Below, one piece after another: positions 1-6,138 of a stretch of 7,245 nucleotides of DNA (position 1 is the first letter of the stretch; each line of letters starts with the position of its first letter). The position numbers were made by a program, and so were the translations under genes. The notes beneath the pieces were generated by a model. That model ran no database searches, was not told the DNA's origin, and was given only the letters and a program-made list of their open reading frames with translations. Location of the stretch: positions 1 through 7,245 of the forward strand of contig JAISRI010000214.1 in the NCBI GenBank assembly GCA_031273735.1. Direction: 5' to 3'. The DNA is from Helicobacteraceae bacterium. Lineage in GTDB: Bacteria > Campylobacterota > Campylobacteria > Campylobacterales > SZUA-545.

Positions 1-278
1 GTTGATTCTTGCGCCTCTTTTTGAGGAAGCGCGGCGCGTTTTTTGCGGGCGCGCTCCTTCTCGTCCTCCTCTTTTTTCTGATGTTCGCGGTCGGGATTGA
101 CGTTTGCATTGGCTTCCGCAGGTCTTGTCGCCTCGATCTCTTGGCGCTGATCTTGAGCCAAAGCTCCCGAAACCATCGTTTGAAAATCGGCTCTGCTCTG
201 CGCTTGCTGTTGCGCTTGCGCGGCGGCGGGCGCGTTTTGATTGGCGTAAATTACGCTTCCGATCGGAGTTATCGACAT
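1..278 (-). CDS. Small conserved-type hypothetical protein, C-terminus cut off by window edge
   Basis: The reading frame is open from an ATG at 278 to the left edge with no stop, giving 92 visible residues that start MSITPIGSVIYANQN. A textbook AGGAGG Shine-Dalgarno sits six bases before the ATG and overlaps the TAG stop of the upstream NFACT gene, so translation is probably coupled. Composition changes along the chain: residues about 13-30 are rich in Gln and Ala, residues 47-66 carry an Arg-Pro and an NPDREH segment, and from about 67 on the chain is almost all Lys, Glu, Asp and Arg, suggesting a disordered or helical charged tail. There is no signal peptide, membrane segment or catalytic motif. 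The start looks like small proteins I associate with Campylobacterota genomes, but I cannot assign a function. Existence as a gene is well supported by the ribosome site; the role is unknown. Confidence 0.8.
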   Translation of the reverse strand, partial: MSITPIGSVIYANQNAPAAAQAQQQAQSRADFQTMVSGALAQDQRQEIEATRPAEANANVNPDREHQKKEEDEKERARKKRAALPQKEAQES

Positions 279-287
279 CGTTGCCTC

Positions 288-1598
288 CTAATCTAGCCGA
301 ACGACCACGCTTTTTTGGCGCGAATAGGTTACGTGCGCGCCGTATTCAATTTTGACAAATTGGCGCTTAGTATAATCGACCAAATAATCCCCTTTTTCAC
401 TAAGCGAAAAACGCGCGCATAGTTTAGCCGCTTTTTCAATCGCTTCGTCTGGAAGTTCGGCTTTAGCGGTTTGCACGATCAGATGCGCGCTTGGTCGCCC
501 TTGCAGATGAAACCATACGTCGCGGGCTTTGGCGCGTTTAAGCAAAAGCGCGTTGCCCTTTTCGTTGCGCCCCAACAAAGCTCTGAAACCGCCTATTATA
601 AACTCTTCTATCGGCTCTTTGGCGCTTTTTTTCGCGTTTTGCCTCTGTTTCTTGGGCATAATCGTTTCAAGCTCGTCTAAGTTTTCCGCCGCCGCCGCGC
701 CCAAAACAAGCCGATCGTAAAAGGCGGCGCGCTCCTCCAAACTTTGGCGCTCTTGAAATACGCCGCTCGCTTTGGCGCGCCATTTTTTAGCGCGGGCGAA
801 TTTGCGCTCGGCTTCTTGTTGCGGAGTTCTTAAAAGCTCCAAAGCGATCGTTCGCGTTTTGCCCTCAAAATCCTCGATTGCCGCGCTAGAGCTATACGGC
901 GCGATCTTGTTTAGATTCGCCAAAATCAACGCGCCCTCCTCGCTCGCGATCGTAGCCGCTTTTTCCAACGCTTCGGGCGAAAGAAGATCCGCTATGATCG
1001 CTCTTAAACGCCGCGCTTTTTCGATCGCGTAAGAAATCGCTACGCTCTTTTTGCGTTTTAGCGTTACCTCGTCGATCACGGCTAGACGCATTCGCATAAA
1101 CGCGCGAATATCGGCGATAGGCTCGATTTTGGGCTTAAAAGGCGGCGCGGGTGGCGGGACGTAAGGAATTTGCAACGCGGTCGTTCGTTTTAGGCTCTCT
1201 AAAATCACGCCGTTTTGATCCAACAAAAGCGCGTTTAATCGGCGCGGGACAAACTCTAAAACCAGCGTCGTTTTGATCTCTTTCCAACCGTCGCTTTTTG
1301 CGAGCGTTAAGAATACGATCTTATCGTCCGCGCCGATGGTTATCTTTTCGATCGCGCTCTGATTGACGGCGCTTGTTAGAAACTTATCGAAAGGCGCGTT
1401 GAACTCCCGATCGCCGCCGACGCGATCGACAGGCGAAAACAGCCCGTTTACGCCGCCTTCAAACTCGCCAAAATCGGCGATCCAGCTTTCGTTCTCGAAG
1501 CGAAACGATAGCCTATTGTCGTCTACGCGCCTAGCGCTTACGAGCCGCTTTTTGCTTTGTAAAATATCGACGATCGCTTTAAGTTCGCTATACTTCAT
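288..1598 (-). CDS. NFACT family protein (RqcH-like, formerly fibronectin-binding/DUF814)
   Basis: The protein has 436 residues, against roughly 570 for Bacillus RqcH, so it is a short family member. Residues 1 to about 150 fit the NFACT-N domain. A charged helical middle follows (about 190-330), including TPQQEAERKFARAKK, which matches the family's segment before the coiled coil. The NFACT-R domain occupies about 340-436, with GFRALLGRNEKGN and the hallmark DVWFH at 360-364 followed by RPSAH at 368-372. The C-terminus VDYTKRQFVKIEYGAHVTY fits the family end. Known members bind the 60S/50S subunit carrying a stalled peptidyl-tRNA and, in RqcH, recruit tRNA-Ala for C-terminal alanine tailing in ribosome quality control; older 'fibronectin-binding' names are not informative. 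The Asp-Arg pair needed in RqcH appears here as Asp-Lys (92-93) in my by-eye alignment. The ATG has only a weak AAAGAA ribosome site. A small gene follows, coupled through the stop codon. Confidence 0.88.
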   Translation of the reverse strand: MKYSELKAIVDILQSKKRLVSARRVDDNRLSFRFENESWIADFGEFEGGVNGLFSPVDRVGGDREFNAPFDKFLTSAVNQSAIEKITIGADDKIVFLTLAKSDGWKEIKTTLVLEFVPRRLNALLLDQNGVILESLKRTTALQIPYVPPPAPPFKPKIEPIADIRAFMRMRLAVIDEVTLKRKKSVAISYAIEKARRLRAIIADLLSPEALEKAATIASEEGALILANLNKIAPYSSSAAIEDFEGKTRTIALELLRTPQQEAERKFARAKKWRAKASGVFQERQSLEERAAFYDRLVLGAAAAENLDELETIMPKKQRQNAKKSAKEPIEEFIIGGFRALLGRNEKGNALLLKRAKARDVWFHLQGRPSAHLIVQTAKAELPDEAIEKAAKLCARFSLSEKGDYLVDYTKRQFVKIEYGAHVTYSRQKSVVVRLD

Positions 1599-1628
1599 AT
1601 TTATTCTTTTTAAGGCGATTTTACCATT
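1589..1628. promoter_or_regulatory. Candidate divergent promoter elements between NFACT and pglC
   Basis: Only 30 bases separate the two divergent start codons. On the plus strand TATACT (1589-1594) is a five-of-six match to a -10 box, placed to give a leader of about 28 bases for pglC. On the minus strand TAAAAT (1623-1618) would give a leader of about 12 bases for NFACT. No good -35 box is seen for either, which is common for sigma-70 promoters in Campylobacterota. The plus-strand box lies inside the first codons of NFACT. An AAGG at 1612-1615 is the only ribosome-site candidate for pglC and is spaced rather far from its ATG. Confidence 0.3.
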
Positions 1629-2246
1629 ATGATCTACCGCCGTTTTCTAAAACCTTTTGGCGATCGGCTTTTCGCGTTGATTTTACTGATCTTATTTTCG
1701 CCGATTATGCTCGCCATCGCGCTGATCGTTCGGGCAAAACTAGGATCGCCGATATTATTTAAGCAAATTCGACCGGGACTTAACGCAAAACTTTTTAAGA
1801 TTTACAAATTCAGATCGATGAGCGACAAGCGCGATCAAAACGGCGAATTGTTAAGCGACGAAGAGCGGTTGGGGCGTTTTGGACGAGTTTTGCGATCGGC
1901 GAGCCTCGACGAACTGCCTCAACTTTTTAACGTTCTGCGCGGCGATATGAGTTTTATCGGACCGCGCCCGCTTTTATGCGAATATCTACCGCGATACAAC
2001 GCCTTTCAAGCCTCGCGCCACGAAGTTAAACCGGGCATAACAGGTTTGGCGCAGGTAAACGGACGAAACGCGCAAAGCTGGGAAAAACGTTTTGAATATG
2101 ACGTTTATTACGCGAAAAACGTCGGCTTTTGGCTCGATCTAAAGATCGCCGCGCTTACGATTTATAAAGCGCTAAAACGCGAGGGCGTTAACGAGGACGG
2201 AAACGTTACAAAATCGCCGTTCATTGGCGACGAAAACGAAGCGTAA
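1629..2246 (+). CDS. pglC: Monotopic phosphoglycosyl transferase, PglC type (undecaprenyl-phosphate phosphosugar transferase)
   Basis: The protein has 205 residues, close to the 200 of C. jejuni PglC, and I recall near line-by-line agreement with that enzyme. It transfers a phospho-sugar (phospho-N,N'-diacetylbacillosamine in Campylobacter) from UDP-sugar to undecaprenyl phosphate at the inner face of the cytoplasmic membrane. One N-terminal hydrophobic re-entrant helix spans about 14-34, with the Ser24-Pro25 helix break. FKIYKFRSM is at 56-64, the catalytic Asp94-Glu95 pair lies in SLDELPQLFN, GDMSFIGPRP at 105-114, and RHEVKPGITG with QVNGRN at 130-147. The start aligns with the Campylobacter start. 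The following LRR gene begins three bases after the stop. No other pgl genes are in view, so the exact sugar is inferred; other small sugar transferases of the family share most of these motifs. Confidence 0.87.
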   Translation: MIYRRFLKPFGDRLFALILLILFSPIMLAIALIVRAKLGSPILFKQIRPGLNAKLFKIYKFRSMSDKRDQNGELLSDEERLGRFGRVLRSASLDELPQLFNVLRGDMSFIGPRPLLCEYLPRYNAFQASRHEVKPGITGLAQVNGRNAQSWEKRFEYDVYYAKNVGFWLDLKIAALTIYKALKREGVNEDGNVTKSPFIGDENEA

Positions 2247-2249
2247 ATT

Positions 2250-3182
2250 ATGAGCGAAAAAACTATTGCGGCTGCGGGAGCAATCGTCAAAAAGGCGCGG
2301 CAAAACGAGATTGTTTATCTGCCAAACGAATGGCAAATAGATTTAGAGGATTTAGACGAACTTGTATTTAAGCGCCGATCCGATCTAGTCTTAAAACCTA
2401 GCGCCCACTTAAACGACGATCGCGCAATGAGCGAAGAGGAAATGGACAAACTAACGCGATTAAAATATGTGAAAAAGCTAGATCTAGGCTACTGCCGCAA
2501 CCTCTCGTTCAAACCGCTTGCCGATATGAAAAGATTAACTTACTTAAATCTTTGGGGCGCAAAGTCGGGACTAGATATATCGTTTATCGAAGAGTTAAGC
2601 GCGCTAGATACCCTTTACATTCAAGGCAAAATCAAAACTCTTAAACCGATCGAGACTTGTCGCGGATTAAAGTTTCTATACCTATCGACGCGTATAAATA
2701 ATTTTGATTTTATCAAGCCGTTAGACAAAATAGAGAAGCTCTGTATCGACTATTGCGCCTCTACAAACGACTTTGCTTACCTAAATAAACCAAGCCTAAA
2801 GGCGCTAAGTATTACGCAAGTAAAAGCGCTAGAAAATATCGATAGTTTAAGCGAATTTCAATACCTTGAAGCGCTCGCGTTATCGGCGTCGCGGATAAAA
2901 AAGCTACCCGATATGAGCGCTCTTTGTAATCTGCGGGTTTTAGAACTCAAAGGTATGGCGAGTTTAGAAAATATAGAAGCCTTAAAAACGATCCCGAAAT
3001 TAGAACGATTATCCTTACAAGAGATCAATACAAAGATCAAAGCCGAAGAGTTTTATTTTCTAGCGGAAATAAACTCGCTAAAAGAGGTGGATACTAGATT
3101 CCTCGATCTCAACAAAGGTAGAATAAAAAAGATAACCGACCACTTTATTAAACGCCAAAAAGCCGAACTCTTAAAACGCTAA
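2250..3182 (+). CDS. Leucine-rich-repeat protein, function unknown
   Basis: The protein has 310 residues with no signal peptide or membrane segment, so it is probably cytoplasmic. Residues 1-70 are a charged, largely helical cap. From about 74 to 276 come roughly nine LRR units of 21-26 residues; each opens with an LxxLxL strand, for example VKKLDLGYC (74), LTYLNLWGA (96), LKFLYLSTR (140), LEALALSAS (206), LRVLELKGM (228) and LERLSLQEI (251). Residues 277-310 form a basic helical end. Such solenoids bind proteins, but no enzymatic domain is attached and no partner can be read from the sequence. It starts three bases after the pglC stop with no clear ribosome site of its own, implying co-transcription and perhaps coupled translation. 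Its codons are visibly more A/T-rich and CGATCG is much scarcer than in recJ, a weak hint of a different history. An alternative start at 2443 would remove the cap; I prefer 2250. Confidence 0.85.
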   Translation: MSEKTIAAAGAIVKKARQNEIVYLPNEWQIDLEDLDELVFKRRSDLVLKPSAHLNDDRAMSEEEMDKLTRLKYVKKLDLGYCRNLSFKPLADMKRLTYLNLWGAKSGLDISFIEELSALDTLYIQGKIKTLKPIETCRGLKFLYLSTRINNFDFIKPLDKIEKLCIDYCASTNDFAYLNKPSLKALSITQVKALENIDSLSEFQYLEALALSASRIKKLPDMSALCNLRVLELKGMASLENIEALKTIPKLERLSLQEINTKIKAEEFYFLAEINSLKEVDTRFLDLNKGRIKKITDHFIKRQKAELLKR

Positions 3183-3194
3183 TCTACCAACGAA

Positions 3195-3229
3195 TTGCGC
3201 CCATAATTAAACGGATATAAGCGGCGCAA
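3195..3229. repeat. Inverted repeat between convergent genes (possible weak terminator)
   Basis: TTGCGCC (3195-3201) and GGCGCAA (3223-3229) are perfect 7-base complementary arms with a 21-base A/T-rich loop. They lie in the 49-base gap between the LRR gene and recJ, where transcripts from both strands should end. Neither strand has a T-run directly after the stem (the plus strand has six T at 3242-3247), so a classical intrinsic terminator is doubtful. Confidence 0.35.
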
Positions 3230-3231
3230 CG

Positions 3232-4833
3232 TTAAACAATGATTTTTTCTATGCGAAGGCGAAGACGAGAAATGCCGTTAAACGAATCGAGAAAGACGGC
3301 GTAATGAAAGCTAACGCGATCGCCGATATTTAGCTCTCGATCGCCTAATAACCGATCTGCAAAAAATAAGATCGCCTCTAAGTTATCGACGCGATCGCAA
3401 CCAAAAATCAATCGCAGATGAGCGCCGTCTTGCCCCATTGTTTTACGATCTTTTACGATCATATTTTTTGCGATAAAAATAGGTTTTGGATTGCCTTCGC
3501 CAAAAGGCTCGAAGCGATTGATTATTTCGCATAGCTCTCGCGCGATCAAGAGCGGATTTAATTCGCCTAAAACCGCTCCATTTTCGGCAAAATCCGATAG
3601 TTTTAGCCGCGAAGCGGCGGCGTAAAAAGCGTTTTTGAACTCGTCGATTTGATCGGCGGCAAGGTTAATGCCCGCGGCCTTTTTATGCCCGCCGAAACTT
3701 TTAACGTATTTTTCGCAAGAAGCGATCAGGCTTAATATATCTATCTCGCCGTAACTTCTCGCGCTCGCCTTCGCGTTTTGCCCGTTAATCGCGATCGCGA
3801 CTACAGGCTTGCAAAAACGCTCGGCTAAACGCGCCGCCGCTATCCCGATCGCGCCTTCGTTCCAGCCGTTTGCGCCAACGACTATAGCGCTCTCTTTTTC
3901 CAAAGATTGCGTTAAAGCCTCGCCAATAATCGCCTCTTCGATTATCTTTCGTCTTTTCGCAAGATCGTCAAGATTGGCAAGACGCTTAAAAGCTTCTTCG
4001 ATCGTTTTAGATCTTAAAAAGTCGTAAGCCAAACGAGAATGTTCTATGCGCCCCGCCGCGTTAATTTTGGGCGCGATCTTAAAAGCGATTTGTTCCGAAT
4101 CGATCGGCGTTTGACAGATCGACTTTAGAGCGATCGCGTAAGGACGGCGGCAGAGATTCAGCCGTTTAATACCCGTTTTTATCAACGCGCGATTCGCTCC
4201 GTTTAACGCGACGCAATCGGCGATCGACGCGAGCGCTACAAGCGCTAAAGCCTCGTTTAAATCAAAATCTACGTCAAGCGTTCGCGTCAAACTAGCCGCA
4301 AAATACCACGCGATCGCGGCGCCGCAAAGCTCTTTATATTTCGACGGGCAGTCGGGCTGTTTGGGATTGATTATCGCATAGGCTTGCGGCGGAGTTTTGG
4401 GGCATATATGGTGATCGGTAATAATTAGCGTTTTGCCTAACTCTTTTGCTCTTTTAGCCGCTTCGATCGCGTTTATTCCGTTATCGACAGTTACGATCAG
4501 ATTCGCCTTTATTCGATCGATAATTTGCGGCGAAACGCCATAACCCTCTTTGAAGCGATCGGGCAGATAAACGTCGTATTTTATTTTGGGAAACTTTGCC
4601 TTTGCGCAATCGAAAAAATCGCTTAAAATTACGCTTGCGATCACGCCGTCCGCGTCGTAATCGCCTACGATCTCGATCGCCTCGCCCTCCTCTAAGGCGC
4701 GCGCGATTCTTTCGGTAGCTTCGCGCATATCCTTAAATGCGCTCGGCGCTTCGATCTGATTTAACTTTTTAATCGCGTCGTTTTCAAAACGAGATTGTAA
4801 AATCGCGCTTAACTCCTCAAACGAATCGATCAT
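3232..4833 (-). CDS. recJ: Single-stranded-DNA-specific 5'-3' exonuclease RecJ
   Basis: The protein has 533 residues, in the usual range for RecJ (577 in E. coli). RecJ degrades single-stranded DNA 5' to 3' in recombination repair, mismatch repair and stalled-fork processing, using two metal ions. DHH-domain motifs are intact: GDYDADG at 57-63, VTVDNG with Asp117, the DHH triad at 140-142, and SIADCVAL with Asp206. The DHHA1 part has PKINAAGRI at 255-263, GWNEGAIGIAAARLAERF at 323-340, and SFGGHKKAAG at 379-388. FEPFGEGNPKP at 441-451 leads into the C-terminal OB-like fold. The ATG lies 19 bases after hemJ, with no clear ribosome site, so it is likely translated from the hemJ-recJ message. 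The N-terminus agrees with what I recall of related RecJ proteins. All five perfect GCGATCGC octamers of the window lie in this gene. Confidence 0.96.
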   Translation of the reverse strand: MIDSFEELSAILQSRFENDAIKKLNQIEAPSAFKDMREATERIARALEEGEAIEIVGDYDADGVIASVILSDFFDCAKAKFPKIKYDVYLPDRFKEGYGVSPQIIDRIKANLIVTVDNGINAIEAAKRAKELGKTLIITDHHICPKTPPQAYAIINPKQPDCPSKYKELCGAAIAWYFAASLTRTLDVDFDLNEALALVALASIADCVALNGANRALIKTGIKRLNLCRRPYAIALKSICQTPIDSEQIAFKIAPKINAAGRIEHSRLAYDFLRSKTIEEAFKRLANLDDLAKRRKIIEEAIIGEALTQSLEKESAIVVGANGWNEGAIGIAAARLAERFCKPVVAIAINGQNAKASARSYGEIDILSLIASCEKYVKSFGGHKKAAGINLAADQIDEFKNAFYAAASRLKLSDFAENGAVLGELNPLLIARELCEIINRFEPFGEGNPKPIFIAKNMIVKDRKTMGQDGAHLRLIFGCDRVDNLEAILFFADRLLGDRELNIGDRVSFHYAVFLDSFNGISRLRLRIEKIIV

Positions 4834-4852
4834 ATAAAAACGCGCTAGCCGA

Positions 4853-5302
4853 TCAAAAAGGCTTAAGAACGACTAGGACGACGATCGCGATTAAAAAAAG
4901 CGTTGGAACTTCGTTGAAAAATCTAAAAAACTTGCCGCTTTTTTCGCACCGATCGGTTTCGAGGAGCTTTCGTAAGTAACCAGCGTAAAAAAACCAGCCG
5001 ATCAAGAGCGCGACAAGCGTCAGTTTGGCGTGCATCCAGCCGCCGCCGGTCAGTAGCGGAAACTGCGGGAAGTAGTAAAAAAGCATAGCCCCGCCCGTGA
5101 TTAGCGTTACGACGAAAGCGGGCAGGCTGATGTATTTCCACAACTTTAGCTCTTGAATCTTGACGATGCGCGTATATTCCTTGTTTTCGCGGTTCTCGGC
5201 GTGATACACAAAGAGGCGCGGCAGATAAAACATACCCGCGAACCACGAGACCACCGCGATTATATGGAGGGCTTTGATCGCGTCGTAATTGATGAAATCC
5301 AC
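4853..5302 (-). CDS. hemJ: Protoporphyrinogen IX oxidase HemJ (membrane protein)
   Basis: The protein has 149 residues, the usual HemJ size. It oxidises protoporphyrinogen IX to protoporphyrin IX, the penultimate step of heme synthesis, in the cytoplasmic membrane. Four hydrophobic helices are seen at about 8-33, 55-77, 90-110 and 131-147. Family landmarks are ALHIIAVVSWFAGMFYLPRL (11-30) with the conserved His13, the FVYH that follows (31-34), GWMHAKL with His91 and Lys93, and RFFNEVPTL near the last helix. The start is GTG at 5302: AAGGA at 5313-5309 lies six bases upstream, and no ATG is available in frame nearby. recJ follows after 19 bases, so the two are probably one operon; the link to DNA repair looks positional rather than functional. 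The gene is divergent from bpt. Confidence 0.93.
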   Translation of the reverse strand: MDFINYDAIKALHIIAVVSWFAGMFYLPRLFVYHAENRENKEYTRIVKIQELKLWKYISLPAFVVTLITGGAMLFYYFPQFPLLTGGGWMHAKLTLVALLIGWFFYAGYLRKLLETDRCEKSGKFFRFFNEVPTLFLIAIVVLVVLKPF

Positions 5303-5370
5303 CTTGAATCCTTATAGTTTTTGCGAGATTTTATCTAACTTTAATTAGAGTTGCAATTAGAAAGGCTGTA
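5303..5370. promoter_or_regulatory. Divergent hemJ / bpt regulatory region
   Basis: These 68 bases must hold promoters for both operons. On the minus strand TAAAAT (5333-5328) is a plausible -10 for hemJ with a leader of about 20 bases, followed by the AAGGA ribosome site at 5313-5309. On the plus strand the A/T-rich stretch 5329-5347 contains weak -10-like hexamers, with a TTGCGA at 5321-5326 as a possible -35. The bpt ribosome site is AGAAAGG at 5359-5365, five bases before its ATG. AATTAGA occurs twice, at 5343-5349 and 5355-5361. The ribosome sites are well supported; the promoter boxes are guesses. Confidence 0.45.
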
Positions 5371-6111
5371 ATGTTTAGAGAGCTATCTGGAGAAACCTTT
5401 ATATCGCGCGATAAACCGTGCCCCTATCTGGGGGGTCGTTCCTGCGCGACGCAGTATCGCTTCGGCGGCGTTGGCGACTTGCTTTACGGCGAGTTGCTCC
5501 AGCGCGGCTGGCGGCGTTTTGGGCGGCTATTTTTTCGCCCCGCGTGCGCCGCGTGTTCGGAGTGCAAAAGCGTCAGAATCGATCCCAATAGCTTCGTCTG
5601 GAATCGATCGTTTCGGCGCGTTTTGAAAAAATGCGAACGTATCAAGCTGAAAGTCGGGCATCCCGCGATCTGCGACAAGCGCTTGGATCTTTACGAGCGC
5701 TATCATAAAGAGAGAGCGATCTCGCGCGGCTGGGAGGCGGAAAGCTCCGATCCCGACGAGTATGATTACGCCTTTTTAGAAAGCGATGGAAATTACGCAT
5801 ACGAGTTTGACTATTACTACCTCGATCGGCTGGTTTGCGTCGCTTTGGTCGATATACTGCGCGTAGGAGTTTCGGCGGTATATTGCTATTACGAGCCTGA
5901 AATGCCCTCTTTTTCGCTCGGCGTCAATTCGATCTTACAACAGACGCTTTTCGCGAAAGAACACGGATACAAGCGGCTCTATCTAGGCTATTTCGTAAGC
6001 GGCGCGAAAAGTCTAACCTATAAGGCGCGTTTCAAACCCTACGAGGTCTTGCTTGAGCGACCCAGTTTGAACCAAACGCCAAAATGGATAAGCGGTTATG
6101 CGTTAATCTAA
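5371..6111 (+). CDS. bpt: Aspartate/glutamate leucyltransferase (arginyl-tRNA-protein transferase family)
   Basis: The protein has 246 residues, the normal length for bacterial Bpt. The enzyme transfers leucine from Leu-tRNA to proteins with N-terminal Asp or Glu, marking them for ClpS/ClpAP degradation in the N-end rule pathway; it acts in the cytoplasm. The N-terminal cysteine module is present: PCPYLGGRSC (Cys17, Cys25) and RPACAACSECKSVRI (Cys59, Cys62, Cys65). The C-terminal acyltransferase-like half shows LVCVALVDIL (154-163), SAVYCYYEPE (168-177), SLGVNSILQQ (182-191), KRLYLGYFVSGAKSLTYKARFKP (201-223). A good ribosome site (AGAAAGG, five bases before ATG) supports the start. It is divergent from hemJ and followed after 27 bases by the HD-GYP gene. 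Leucine rather than arginine specificity is inferred from the short bacterial family; sequence alone does not settle it. Confidence 0.9.
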   Translation: MFRELSGETFISRDKPCPYLGGRSCATQYRFGGVGDLLYGELLQRGWRRFGRLFFRPACAACSECKSVRIDPNSFVWNRSFRRVLKKCERIKLKVGHPAICDKRLDLYERYHKERAISRGWEAESSDPDEYDYAFLESDGNYAYEFDYYYLDRLVCVALVDILRVGVSAVYCYYEPEMPSFSLGVNSILQQTLFAKEHGYKRLYLGYFVSGAKSLTYKARFKPYEVLLERPSLNQTPKWISGYALI

Positions 6112-6138
6112 TGGCGAACTTTAATAACGGCGGGCAAA

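Noticed and set aside
9..355. Two plus-strand frames over the left-edge gene
   Set aside because: They are antisense shadows of the minus-strand partial gene and the NFACT 3' end; they have Arg/Leu-rich composition and no ribosome site.
471..1032. Plus-strand frames opposite NFACT
   Set aside because: They are antisense to a motif-rich gene and read like reverse-complement shadows.
2858..3040. Minus-strand 60-residue frame inside the LRR gene
   Set aside because: It is a short antisense shadow across LRR repeats.
4923..5246. Minus-strand 107-residue frame inside hemJ
   Set aside because: It overlaps hemJ in another frame, lacks hydrophobic helices or known motifs, and hemJ is clearly the real gene.
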